Shown here in pieces: positions 24,159 through 36,387 of a stretch of DNA of 39,951 nucleotides. The DNA is from Ichthyophthirius multifiliis. Its lineage: Eukaryota; Ciliophora; Oligohymenophorea; Hymenostomatida. The stretch lies in the NCBI RefSeq assembly GCF_000220395.1, contig NW_004086140.1, forward strand, positions 1 through 39,951, given 5' to 3'. A program made the position numbers and the translations under genes. Position 1 is the stretch's first letter. Each line of letters begins with the position of its first letter. Below the pieces are notes generated by a model, which worked only from the letters and a program-made list of their open reading frames with translations, had not been told where the DNA came from and ran no database searches.

Positions 24159-26462
24159 GATTATATATAAATATTTGATATATTATATTAATACATTAAT
24201 TTTTATTTATAAATTATATATATTTTTTTTTTTGTATTTTTTTTTTTATATTAATATTTATATAAAAATTTTATACTTATTCCCATTTTTCCTCTATCAA
24301 AGTATTCATTTTCTCCTCCTGTTCTTTATTCTCTTATAAATTCTATAGAAGGATAAATATGATAAGCCATAAAATTAATTTCTATATTATAATATAATTA
24401 TATAAAATGAAAATATACTTTTTATAATTTACTTTCATATTTCATTAATTCTATATTATTTTTTTGAATAACATCATAATCATGCAAATCATCAAAATCT
24501 TTTCTTTCTTCTATTTTAAAGGCGTAATTATTAAAAGTATTAGAAGCATCATATTATATTGGGAATTTAATACAATGAACTATATTTATATTATTTGAAA
24601 TTTAAAAAGAAATGTTTTCCTTTTTTCCAATTTATAAATATTCTGCTCTTTATTAATCTTAAGAAACCATTTTTTTAACTTCTTCTCTTGTTTTAAGATT
24701 CGAAAGTTTATTTTTTAATTTTTCTAATCTTTTATCAGCTCTAATTCTTAATATAATTTTAGTTCCTACACTCATAAATTTATTTAAGTTTATTTTTCTA
24801 TTCTTCAAATCGTTATTTTTATCAAAATCCCATGTAGTTTAATATTAAGGAATTTTTTCGAAGTCTAATTAAGGTTAATCATTATTTAAAACTATTTCGA
24901 ATCTATTTTGTCCTTCAATATTTATTCCATCAAGTATTTATTTTTAAAAATTATTCCTTTTTTCATAAATTTCTTCTATATCAACTTCTGTCATATCACA
25001 ATCTCCAATACATTAAAAGAATTTGATTTCTTTATTTTTTTGCAGTAAATTTACTATACTACATTTATTTAAGAATTATTTTTCATAAGAAGATCTTGCT
25101 AATTCCTCAGTATTATTTAATAAAAAATTACTTTAAAATTCAGAACTCTAAATTTCTTATAATTCTTATTATTATTCTTAATTCTATATATCTTTATCTT
25201 ATTCAATATTTTCTGTATTATAAGCTTTTTCTGAACTTTAATTGCATTTTATTTTGAAAGATTTTTTCCCTGAAGTTATATTAAAATTCTACTTTGTTTA
25301 GCTATTTTATATTTAATTACTTAAAGAACTATATGCAGAACCTATTCTTAGTTAAGGTTGAGAATCCAATTAGTTTTCCTTATTTTATTCACAAGTTTAT
25401 TATTTATTTAACTTTTCTAAACGACTATTTGATTAAGGAAGTTTGCTAGTATTTATTTATTTCTTAGTTTTATTTTCAGCTGGATCTTTATATCTTGCTG
25501 ATCCCATCAAACGTATTTTCAAAGGCTCGAAATCAAATTAGGAAACTTTAAGCTTTTATGTATTTTAGTTTATTTTATTTTTTTGTATAAATATAAAAAT
25601 ATAATATATAAAAATACTTCTGCTTCAGAAATTACTGTAACATTTGTTTAAGGAATATAAGTTATTTGAATATCTATTTTTCCTTCTCCAGGTATAATTC
25701 CTTTTAAAGGGTTTATTATTATTTCTGAATTTTATTTTGTATAAGAAAATTCAAATTCAAAATTTATTGGTATTTTGCAATATAACTGTGAAGTCTAATT
25801 TTTTTTTTTTTTTACATTTTTTACATTTTTTGTCTTCTTTTGTTTTTTTTTTTTTTTACAATTGTGCGTTATTCACCTATTTCTATAGTGCCAAAATCTA
25901 TAAGTCTTGGAAATATATTTCTTAAATTTTCCCTATCTAATACTGGAAATGCATGTATTGGTACTAATAAATTTTCTGTTTCTGTATTTATTCGAAGAGT
26001 TTAATAATAATATCTTTTTTTTTTTATTTTATAAATTTAAATATTTTTTTTTTTAAAAAGTAACTTATATTCATAAGGTTTAAATTCAATTGATATTTCT
26101 TCAGACATTCCAGATGATATATAACCTTTTTTTTTAAATTAAATAGAAAAAATATCCGATTCAATAGGCAGAACATGTATTCTTTATTAAATTTAAGCTT
26201 TGTTTATAACTCTTATTTTAATTATGTTTATTTTATTTATTTCAAATCCAGCAAAATTAACTATTGGTGGCTCAGTTTATATATATTAATTTCCTTAATA
26301 TTTAATGAAATCATCTTTATAAATATTTAACAATATATTTAATAGCTTTAGTAATATTTTTTTTTTTTTTAATTTACATTTTTAACCTAATGTGTCTTTA
26401 TTTTAAATATATTTTTTTTTAAGTAATGTATATGGAATTTGTAATGGTTAATTTTCAGTCAT
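23197..26462 (-). CDS. CFAP221: CFAP221/Pcdp1-like ciliary central-apparatus protein
   Basis: Seven exons (introns 26014-26064, 25795-25859, 25553-25617, 24003-24276, 23493-23544, 23294-23355) give about 898 residues, exact multiple of three. The N-terminal third holds two Ig-like (ASH/MSP type) segments: EPPIVNFAGFEINKINIIKI, FKKKGYISSGMSEEISIEFK, YYYQTLRINTETENLLVPIH (human CFAP221 YYYDCIRIH...LLVPIHAYP), AFPVLDRENLR, RLIDFGTIEIGEQRTI and IINPLKGIIPGEGKIDIQIT. The middle is Gln/Ser-rich, then EELARSSYEKQFL, a helical stretch ADKRLEKLKNKLSNLKTREE and VKKMVSQDQQRAEYLQIGKK. CFAP221 is part of the C1d projection of the ciliary central pair and binds calmodulin with its partners; loss causes ciliary dysmotility in animals. 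The first 60 residues are less certain because of A-runs. The ODA docking gene lies 345 bp upstream in the same direction. Confidence 0.85.
24102..24156. repeat. (TA)n microsatellite inside CFAP221 intron 4
   Basis: About 27 consecutive TA units lie in the 274-nt fourth intron of the CFAP221-like gene and account for much of its unusual length. Confidence 0.9.
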
Positions 26463-26807
26463 ATTTTTTAATAATTTTAAATAAGTGCTTTTGAATTAAT
26501 TTTATTATTATTTTTTTTTATTTTTTTCAATAAATTTATTTTATTTTAAAAAAAAATTAATTTTTTTTTTTTTTTTAAATATTATAATTAAAATTGAACT
26601 GTTTTACAAAAAAATCTTTCATAAAATAAAAGGTATAAAGAATGATTAAAAAAATATTAAAATTTTTTGAAATATTTTTTTTAATAAATAAAAAAAAAAC
26701 ACTTTATTTATTATATTTAATAAAAGAACAATTTTTTTTTAAAAAAAAACTTACTAATAAAATATTTTTTGTAATAAATAAATAAAAAAGTAAAAGAATT
26801 TAAAAAA
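26463..26807. other. Spacer between ODA docking gene and CFAP221-like gene
   Basis: 345 bp of A/T homopolymer-rich DNA hold the 3' end of the ODA docking gene and the promoter of the CFAP221-like gene. No coding frame is seen. Confidence 0.6.
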
Positions 26808-28293
26808 TCAATTTTTTTATTTTAATTTTTTAACTATTACAGTTGATTTATTTTTTGCATCTTTATAAATTTTAAGTTCCTATATTTCAAAATTAATTTT
26901 AAAATATACTAATAAAAAATTACATCTTTACTTATTTATTAGAAGTCTCCTTTATTAAGAATTCTTTCAGCTTCATTATCACTTTTCTTTTTTACTTTTT
27001 TTTTTAAAAAATAAATAAATAAATAAAAAATAATATAAATACGAAATCAATTAAAAAAAATAAAAATAATAATACCTATATCAAGTATTTAAATTATGCT
27101 ATTATAATCTTCTTTTTTATTTCCACTTGCTATAGAAGCAAAGCTTTCTTAGAAATGATTACTTACATCGACAACCTTTTTTTTTTATTTTATTAAAACA
27201 TAAAATAAAATTCTAAAATACTTTTCCTTCACAATATAAAGACATGGTAATAATACTATCGATTCTTTTTTCTATATCTTTAAGGAAACAAATAAAAGTT
27301 TAATCATCCAAATCTCCTTTTTATATAGGGATATTGAACTTTTCAGCAATTTTAGTGAATTTAAAATTAATATTATGCATATCTTCTTGAAGTACTTTAA
27401 CTTTTTCATCAAGTTATTCTCCTTTTTAAACCACAATATCCAAATCCTAGTTATTATCATAATTTTCTTTACTAAGAAGTGCCAAATCATTATTTTTTTA
27501 ATATTTAGTAATTTAGGATTCCACCTATTTAATTTAATTTTTCAAAACGACAATTTCATCACTACTATTATTAGCCTCTTGATAAAGCAAATTATTTTCT
27601 TTTTCAATATTTTAAAATAAATATATAAGTTCATCAATATCTTCAATTCCAGTTTCTTTTTACAATTTTTAAAATAAAAACTAATATTATTATACTTCTT
27701 CCTAAAAATTCTAAAGATTAACTTTTTGATTATTTTTCGATTGTTTAGAATTATTCTTCACTATTTATAATTTACTCATATTATTTGTCTAATCAACATT
27801 ATTTAGGAGTACTTCTGTATCAAATATACGTCTTCCATTTCCATATTCGTCATTTTGATTTTAATTCAATACTTATTCATATTCTATTTTAAACTATGCG
27901 TTTTGTTTTTGGGCCTTTTGTTTTATTTTCTTTAATTCTTCTTCATATACTTTTAATTTATTATCTATATGAATTTTCTCTATCATATATTTCTTAAATT
28001 CCTCGTCTTTTTATTTAATATCGCCTTCTAGTTTTTTGAAAACATTCGAAAATATTACCCTTTCACGACGAGCCATATTCACCTTTTCTTTAAGCATGTT
28101 TATTTAAGCTAGACTTTCGTTGTGTTTACCTCTTGTTTTTTCTAGTTTATATTCTAATTGTTTTAATTTAGTTTAAAGTTAAGGTAAAGCTACTCCGTTT
28201 GATTAATTCATTCTTTTTACATTGTCAGTTATATTATCTTATGCTATTTATATCAAAGTTTCTAAATCTCTCTTTTTTTATTTTAATAAATAC

Positions 28294-28340
<47 letters not shown>

Positions 28341-28809
28341 CATATTTACTTTCTTTTTTTATTGAATTTCTATCTGTTTTGCAAATAAAGTACTTGTTTC
28401 TTATATTTCCTCTATTCTTGTGTCTAATTATTAACCTGATAAATGATTTATTCGATTTTCAGTTTCCTTTTTTATTTTTATTTTGTAAATTTATGTTATT
28501 TTTGTTAGTTTATGTTATTTTGTTTATAATAGATTTAAATATTGAGAATATAATTATTTTTATTACAATTTCTTCTCTTAATTATTTATTTTCTTATTTC
28601 ATAAATTCAATTTCTTCACTATATTTATTTTATAAATAATTTTAATATTTTTTATAAAATTTTATAATATTTATTTTAAATTTTATTTACATTGTCTTTG
28701 AAATTGAATCTTTATCATCCAACTCATTTTCTTTGAAATTATGTTTTTCTTTATTTTTTTTATTCATTGTAATACTATTTTAATTTTTTGATTAATCAAA
28801 ACGAGACAT
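26808..28809 (-). CDS. Outer dynein arm docking complex subunit (CCDC63/CCDC114/ODA1 family)
   Basis: Seven exons (introns 28619-28690, 28467-28566, 28272-28349, 27176-27221, 26995-27075, 26880-26923) give about 526 residues; exons sum to a multiple of three. The protein is almost wholly coiled coil. Diagnostic blocks are MLKEKVNMARRERVIFSNVF with KKLEGDI (family: hR.ERviFd..y.kLe.el) and FQKLQKETGIEDIDELIYLF followed by QNIEKENNLLYQEAN, which aligns with the animal ETGI.D..E....F...EE.NFALFNYVNE block of CCDC63/CCDC114. This family tethers outer dynein arms to the doublet microtubules of cilia. Which paralogue it is cannot be settled from sequence alone, since ciliates carry several. The C-terminus (YNSIIQILDI, NEAERILNKGDFQQISKD, VKKLKQKN) is basic. 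Same direction as the CFAP221-like gene just downstream. Confidence 0.82.
28305..28348. repeat. (TA)n-rich tract in ODA docking gene intron 3
   Basis: ATATAT repeats broken by TTTA make up most of the third intron of the ODA docking gene. Confidence 0.8.
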
Positions 28810-30039
28810 TTTATTAATTTTATTATTTTAACTATTATATTTTTTTATATAAGTTATTTATTTATTTTTTTTGCAAGTTTTTTTTTTTTTATTTTTATTT
28901 TAAATAAAAAAGATTAAATAAAATTTAATTTGTTCATTTGATTTTTTTATAAATACCAAAAATAAAATATATTTTATTTTAAAATTTCATTCTTTATGAA
29001 AGTTTAAAATATATTCTTGTATCAATATTGTAAATATATTTATACAAATATTGTAAATGAAATTTATAATTAAAATTGTTTATATCTTTAAAATTTTTAA
29101 AATATGTATATTTTGTTAATTTATTAATAATATAAATTAATTTGTTAATTTAAAAATAATTGACACAAAAAAAAATTAAAATAATTAAAAAATAAAAACT
29201 AAATTAAAAACTAATTTAATTAATAATATCAATTTAATAGGCAATAAAATAAATAATAATCATTATTTAGTAACTACTAAGTTTAAATGCAGATTATTTA
29301 TAAAATTATATTCATTTACCCTATAAATTTAATAATAATATATAAAAAATATATAAAAAATTTTCATATTATTTTTTATTCTTTTACAAAAAAACAAAAA
29401 TTAATTTTATATTTATATGTTTTTTCCAAAAAGAATTATAATAATTAATTTAAATAGCTAAATGTAGTCATATATTTTAAGGTAAACCAATTAAATAATT
29501 TAAATACATCATTAGCCATCATATTTTTAACGAAATAAAAACTGGAATTCTAAGCGTAATTTCTGATTATATTTTTATATAACTTGATACTTGATAATAA
29601 TGATAAGACGATTTTTCACCAAAAAAAGAAAGGAATCTAAACAATAAACAAAAAATATCTTAAAGTAAACTCATTTTATAAAAAATAAATGATAAATTAT
29701 ATATTTAACAACAAACCATAATCAAAAATAGACTTTGAATATATAACTATTTACAAATAAGCTATTAAATTAAATAAAAAAAATAATATAATTTAAAAAT
29801 CAAATATTTTCTTCAGTATATATTTATGCTTAATAGTTTTTATTTTTATACTTCTTTTTTCAAAATATTAAAACATTTTATTTAAAATCGAATACAAAAT
29901 TTTAATAGCATATACTATTTTATTATTTTTTACATTTTAAATATTACTAAAATTAAGCCCTGGAATTTTATAACTAGAACTACTGATAATAATATATAGT
30001 ATTTTATCAGGATAATAATTTATATTAATTCAAAATTTT
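28810..30039. other. AT-rich region upstream of decayed channel gene
   Basis: This stretch should contain the promoter of the minus-strand ODA docking gene. From about 29450 the composition rises in C and G. Fragments could be the decayed N-terminal half of the channel gene that follows, but no channel motif is readable with confidence before 30040. Confidence 0.5.
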
Positions 30040-31200
30040 TTTTTAGATTAATCAAAATAAAAAAGCCTTTTGAACAGATTAACGAAAAATTTAAAATTTG
30101 ACATTATTTTCCCACAGGCTGTGCTCTATTTAAATTATTTACTGTATTTTATTTATCGCATTGTTTTGGATGTAAATTTCATTATTTGGGCATATAAGAA
30201 TAGAATAAAAGAAACAAAAGCTGGCTGAAATAATTCTTTAGATTATAAATGAGAAAATCAGTATATTAATTCTTTATATTTCGCTGTTTTTTCTTAAGTT
30301 ACTTATAAATAATACAAAAAAAAATATTTGCAATAATTATGAACAACATATGTTGCTGTGTTTTTAGTTATGCAATAAATATGATAAATACTATTTTTCA
30401 ATAATAGGTCTAATAAGAGGCTTGTTTTAAATCCGAGAAAAAAAACATATCATGCTATTTGGGAAAAATAAAAATCGTTATAGGTTTATAAATGAAAATT
30501 ATAAAATATCTTAAACATATGAATATCTGTAAAAATTGTACTCCTTTAAATGGACTAAAAAATTTAGATAAAGTTTTAATAAACGTAAAACTAGAGGTTT
30601 TAGAGGTATTTTTCTTTTAATATATTTTACTTAAATAGAAAATTTTCTGCTTAAATTTTTCTAAATAAATGCTTATTTTTATTAGCCTTAATAAATGGCA
30701 GGAGTCTATTTATGCTTCTGGAGAAATTATGTATTTTTAAGGGGAGTTTAATTAGAGAATTATCTTTTTATAAAAAGAGGAGAAACATTATTATTTTATT
30801 AATGATTTTCTTTTAAATACTAATATTAAATCATGATTAAATCTTGAAAATCTAATAATAATTTATATAAACATTAAAAACAATCATATACATATAGTTT
30901 TCATATTTACATAAATATAAATTAAATATTTATTAAAATTTTTTAACAAAAAATAATATGATATGCTATTAGTTAGTATACTAACAACAAGTGATTTTCG
31001 AAGTATATTAAAAAGGCAATAATTATAAATTTTATATTTTAGTATAAACAGGAGGCATTTTCTAAGCTAAAAATTAGAAGTAAATTATAAATATAACCGT
31101 TTTTGATTTAAAAAAATTAATCTATATATAAAAATTTTAGTTATTTTAAGTTGAATGAAAAATGTATATTGCGGCACATAAAATATATTATACTATAAAT
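30040..31200 (+). pseudogene. Decayed K+ channel gene (6TM, cyclic-nucleotide-binding type)
   Basis: Pieces of a typical ciliate voltage/cNMP-gated K+ channel appear in correct order on the plus strand but in different frames. S4-S5/linker: RLIKIKKPFEQINEKFKI. S5: LFKLFTVFYLSHCFGCKFHY then LGI. Pore helix: NNSLDYK, an in-frame TGA at 30250 where Trp is expected, then ENQYINSLYFAVF. The TxGYGD selectivity signature is not present (SQVTYK instead). S6: SYAINMINTIF. C-linker: GLQMKIIKYLKHMNI. A likely intron (about 30608-30639, GTATTT...AAATAG) leads to KIFCLNFSKQM and the start of the cNMP-binding fold, KWQESIYASGEIMYFQGEFN. The stretch 30340-30834 is open in one frame (MNNICC... to TGA), so a reader could mistake it for an intact small gene. 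At least three disruptions; a host gene in decay, not mobile DNA. Degenerate similarity may continue to about 31200. Confidence 0.75.
30972..30985. repeat. 14-bp perfect palindrome
   Basis: GTTAGTATACTAAC is its own reverse complement. It lies in the 3' remnant of the channel pseudogene. A chance origin is plausible. Confidence 0.5.
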
Positions 31201-31714
31201 GCTGACTGACCAAATATAATTATTACGAACAATTTATTAACATAATATTTAACTGACTTTATATATTAATTTCGTATTATTTAACATTAATTTATTATAT
31301 TCTAATAAATTTTATGAGTATTTTAATCTATTAATAAAAATTTCTATTTATAATAGAATTAACATATTTTTTGTTTTGTTTTAAATTATAAAATTTAATA
31401 ATTTATTTAACCTTTTATAATTTGATAGAATAATTTATTCATTAACAGTTTTATTTCAAATAAACTTATTTAATCTATTTAAAATTAAATAAGCAAATTA
31501 TTTTATTAAAACAATTTAGTTATTTTTATAGAAATATTTATTTAAAATAATAAAAAAAAGAAAATATTAATATTCCTAATAATAAAAATACAATTAACAT
31601 AAATAATACAAAATATAAAGAAACAAGGAAAAAAAAAAAAAGTATTTATATGTAAATAAATATATATATAAAAGTTTTAATTTTATTTATAATGAAATGA
31701 GTTTATTAAAATAA
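31201..31714. other. AT-rich spacer downstream of PMCA gene
   Basis: This 514-bp spacer holds the 3' end of the minus-strand Ca2+-ATPase gene. I see no frame, repeat family or RNA gene in it. Confidence 0.6.
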
Positions 31715-32440
31715 TCAAAGATTTTCTTTAGATTAACTTTTTTTAGTAACAGAATTAATTGCAAGTCTACTCGAGCTTTTTCTCCTAAGCATCGAAGATA
31801 ATGACTAATCCATATTTTTTACTTCCATTTCTTCTTCTCTTAACAATTTAATTTAATTAAATAGTACATTAGGTAATAATTTAATAAAAATTCCCACAAT
31901 CAAAGAACCAGAACCTATAGCAGCACATAATAAATGCTAGTAAATATTCAATTAAGTTACTCCTACATATTACCCCCCTAACTCAATAAGGAAATACTAA
32001 ACGCAAAAAGTAATAATAATAATAAGCCAAAAAAGTCCATTATTAAATAACCCTTTGAATATATTAATTTCATCCCTTTATAATTTCCTAGCATTAAATT
32101 CATTAAAAACTTGCATCAAAACAAATATTTGGAAAAAAAGCGTAAAATGGACAGCTTATTTTTCATCATATTTAACCATATCGAAACTTGAAGGAATTTA
32201 TAACCATTTCGGGGCTTTAAATAATACTAAAGAAAGAATAACTATTTGATATATTGATTATCCAAATATATTCCTCCACATATTGGCAGTTACTATAGAA
32301 TCATCTCTAGCGTATGGCTTTCTATCCAGTAAAGATTCCGAAGGAGGTTCAGTTGAAAGTGCTAAAGATGCAAAAGTATCCATTATAATATTAACCCTTT
32401 AAATTATATATTTTTTTAAATTGTATGATATATTATAAAT

Positions 32441-32504
<64 letters not shown>

Positions 32505-35101
32505 CATATAATAAATATATTTTACCATAACATTTCTATTGAATTTAAAGGACTTTTTTTTAATACCACAGATCCAAGAAAAGACATAAAAAGAGCCACA
32601 GCATTTACTGTAAGCTAAAATTAAATAAACTTTCTTATAGAATCATAAATATTTCTCCCATATTTGCAAGCAGTTATAATACTTGCAAAATTATCATCTA
32701 ATAAAATTATATCTGCAGCATCTTTGGACACTTCAGTTCCTGCTATTCCCATAGCAAATCCCACATCTGCTTTTTTTAATGCCGGTGCATCATTAGTTCC
32801 ATCTCCTGTAACTGCGACAACATGACCCAATTAAATAAGCCCTGTTACAAGTATATATTTATCTTCTGGACTACTTCTTGCTAAAACTTTAAGTTCCTTA
32901 GCAACTGCTTTAAACATGTCTAAATTCGCAACTTTGGAAGCTCCTTTTTCTTCTGGCGTTTTTCCATCAGGATTATCATATACGATTCCTCCGACTATTT
33001 CTCGAAATTTTTTACCTTCTAAAATCTCAAAACCACTATTAAAAGATGAGCTATTATTATTTGCATTCATTTATGAAGTTTTAGCATTATCTTCGATTAT
33101 CCCAGCATCTTTAGCTATTGATACTGCCGTATTTACCTATTTATTTAAATATGTATTTAAATACTTATATATATTTTTTTCATACATTATCTCCTGTACA
33201 CATTCTAACCGTAATTCCTGCTTTTTTACATTTCTAAACAGCAGCATATATTTCGGGCCTCAAAGGGTCTTTTATACCTGCTATAGCAACCAAAACAAGA
33301 TCTTCTTCTAGATAATCAGTTTATAGATCATTATACATATTTGTAAAGGGAATATCCTTATAAGCCAAAGCCAAAGTCCTCAAAGACTTATCCGCATATC
33401 TTTAAATAATATCTCTTTTAATACTTTCTCTTTTTCCGCTTTCTATACTTTTAATTTATTCTGCTGTGAGAACTTTTTTGCATTTTTCCAAAATTACCTC
33501 ACTAGCTCCTTTTACTAAAACTCGAATTGTTTATTCATCTAATTTGATTAAAGTAGTCATTTTTTTCCTAGAAGATGAAAAAGGTAAAATTCTTAAAATA
33601 TTAGCACTTTTTCTTTCCTTAATATAATTTGCTTGGAATGTATCAGCAAGTTCTATTAACGCACATTCAGTTTTATTTCCAATTTGGCTGAATTTCGGTC
33701 CTCCTTCTGATTAACTACCCGCATTTTTATTTTTAGTTGGATTTGCTGAAGAATTCAAACAAGCATTTTAATTGAAAACTTTTTGGATTTTTTCGTCTAT
33801 GTATTTCGGGATAATATGCTCTGGATTATAATGCTTATCGTTTATATATATATGGTATACACTCATAACATTTTATGTCAAAGTTCCAGTTTTATCAGAA
33901 CATATAGTAGTTGCTCCTCCCATAATTTCACAACTCGCTAATTATTTTACAAGGTTATTCTCGTCTTTCATTTTATTTACGCTATAAGCTAATGCTATTG
34001 TCACTGCTAAAGGCAATCCTTCAGGAACTGCTACAACTATAATCGTTACAGCTATCATGAACGACTTTATCACTTCTTTTAATGTATCAATACACATAAA
34101 ACAACGGTTTCCTCTATATGTATCAATTCCTAAATTTACTAATAAAGCTAGCATTGTTAAACCTGCTGCTATTGTACCTACTTCACCTATATTTTGTATA
34201 TTGTTTTTATTTTTTATTAAACGAAAAATAAAATACCTATTTATTCAGCAATACTTTCTAATTTTTATTACAAAGGAGTAGGAGGTGATTCTTCTTATAG
34301 TTTTTCCCTTAACTGACCTAGTTGAGTATTTTTTCCAACTGCCAAAATTAACATTTTTCCACTTCCATCCATAACTTTAGACCCACTGACCATAAATGGC
34401 TACTATTTACCGCCTTATTCCACTTTTTAAACAGCAATTTTCGGAATTAAATCAGATTCTCCAGTTACACTAGATTCATCCATATAAATTTCACTCCCCT
34501 CTACCAAAATACCATCAACGGGGATAAGATCTCCTATTTAAATAGAAAGTAGATCTCCAACAACTAGTTCTTTGACATCTATGTAAAAAATATTTCCTTC
34601 TCGGGTCACATGAACACTCATTTCTTCCCTTTTAGCGCTTAATTTTTAAAATTATTATTCTTTTACATAATTATTACCGGCACTGACAGATACTATAATG
34701 ACTATTGCGATTAAAATAGTAGCTCCTTCAATCCATCCTTTAGCAAATCCTTCTTCTATAATACCAATTACTGTAGATATTATACTTGCAATAACCAAGA
34801 TTTAAAGCATTAAGTCTTCAAAGCATTCAACTATCATCTAAAATAAAGTAGAACTTTCTCTCTCTGGAGGATCGTTTCGACCAAAATGATCTTATCGAAT
34901 TTATATTGATTCAGAGGAATTTGAGCAACCTTTTTTGATGTCAGTTTTTAAAGATGAACATAGACTGGATAGGCCATTAAATTTAGAGTTTAGTATTTTT
35001 AAACTCTCGTGCTCACGGATACTGTCTGGTTCAAATAATTTAGATAAATCTGTTGCATTTATTTAAAATACAAAATCTTCGAGCACTTTTTTACTACTCA
35101 T
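31715..35101 (-). CDS. Plasma-membrane-type Ca2+-ATPase (P2B, PMCA)
   Basis: Four exons (introns 34187-34236, 33137-33185, 32397-32525) give about 1052 residues, multiple of three. Motifs in order: [22 protein letters not shown] (TM1), [30 protein letters not shown] (actuator), [17 protein letters not shown] (TM4, PEGL), [15 protein letters not shown] with the phosphorylated Asp near residue 386, [13 protein letters not shown] (ATP site), [37 protein letters not shown] near 732, [31 protein letters not shown] and [20 protein letters not shown] (TM6). NxVxxxxA...NxxMD supports a P2B pump exporting Ca2+ at the plasma membrane or alveolar sacs. The tail after TM10 is short (about 45 residues) with LRRKSSSRL, a candidate kinase site, and no clear long calmodulin-binding helix. 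Single-frame pieces at 32621-33070 and 33942-34154 are parts of this gene. Confidence 0.95.
32439..32498. repeat. (TA)n microsatellite inside PMCA intron 3
   Basis: A nearly pure TA tract fills half of the 129-nt third intron of the Ca2+-ATPase gene. Confidence 0.9.
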
Positions 35102-35443
35102 TTATTTTTATTTTAGTTTTTATTAATTTGTATGTATTTTATTTATTTATATTTTAGAAAAGTATAAATATTTAAAATAATTAAGTTGTTAATGCTATTT
35201 TATTTTTGAAAAAAAAAAAAAAAAATAAATAAATAATGTATTAGTATAAAAATTTAATTTTTTATATTTTTTTTAAAGAAAAAAGTAAAACTTAAAAAAA
35301 TTAAAAAATAATAAATTAATTTGATATTTTTTTAATAAATATACAATTTTATTGCCAAATAAAAATTAAAAAAATATAATTTATAATAATTTTAATCATA
35401 TATTTTTAATATATAATTATAAATTAATTTATATTAAATATTA
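35102..35443. promoter_or_regulatory. Divergent upstream region of PMCA and EF-hand gene
   Basis: The 342 bp between two outward-facing start codons must hold both promoters. It is nearly all A+T with an A16 run near 35210; no specific site can be named. Both genes are Ca2+-related, so shared control is possible but is only inferred from position. Confidence 0.5.
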
Positions 35444-36353
35444 ATGACAGAAATAAATTAATCCTTACTTTCATTAAATAACTTAATAGAAACTGATTTT
35501 TTAATAGTATAATAATTAAATAATTTCAGGTACTATCCAAATCCAATATTATCTTCATTAGAATCTCAGCTTTAGTTTTGTCTTTAGAATTAAATAAACT
35601 AAATAGAATTTTCAGATATTAAAAAGTAAACATAAATTGATTCTTAAGAATAAATTTAAAATTTAATAAATTATTTAAATTAATTAAAGGATTAAACATT
35701 TAATGCTTTGACATTTGATTCGTAAAAAAACACTGAATTCATTGAAAATAATAAGTAAAATTTAATAAATGAAATTTAATTTGATACATAAAGTTAAAAT
35801 TATATATATTACAAAATAAATTCAATAAATTTAAAAAATTTTGACTAAATAATAATGCTTTTAATAGTTGAAGAATTTAATTTTAAAAATTAAATAAATA
35901 AATTTTCGAAAAATGTTTTAATTAAATAATTTTAATAAGTTTAATAATAATAATTAGGAATTTTTGATGATTAGTATAATTTAATTAATATATTTGCAAA
36001 TGAAAAAAATTCTTAGGAGTAAATATTTGACATTTTTATTATTTTTAAATAAGATGAAGATAATTAAACCATAAAAAAATCAATTGATTATAATAATAAT
36101 TCATAATCATAAAATAAGAATAAAAATAGGCTATATTAATCTTTAATTCCGTTAAAATATATACAAAAAATATATAGAACTACTTAAATACCAAAAATTA
36201 GTATATAAATATTAATACAAAAAATGGATTAAAATAATGATGATAAAATAACAGTTGATGATATAAAGAATTTCGCTTCTAAAAATAATTTTTAATTTAA
36301 TGAAAATGTAAAATTATATAAATAAAATATATATAATAAATATAATATTTATG

Positions 36354-36387
<34 letters not shown>

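Noticed and set aside
24364-24400. Possible intron (GTATATTTTC...AATATAG) in the CFAP221-like gene
   Set aside because: Removing it breaks the frame, while reading through gives a smooth sequence (KVYFHFIQLYYNIEINFMAY) in frame with YHIYPSIEFIREQR.
27375-28639. Plus-strand hydrophobic frames at 27375-27620 and 28379-28639
   Set aside because: Both are antisense of exons and introns of the ODA docking-complex gene.
30340-30834. Intact small gene with ATG and TGA (about 164 residues)
   Set aside because: Its residues fit the S6, C-linker and cNMP-binding start of a K+ channel whose upstream parts lie in other frames, so it is a fragment of a decayed gene, not a new small protein.
32055-34281. 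Plus-strand frames at 32055-32249, 32916-33311 and 34057-34281
   Set aside because: Shadows of the minus-strand Ca2+-ATPase, which has unmistakable P-type motifs in the opposite frame.
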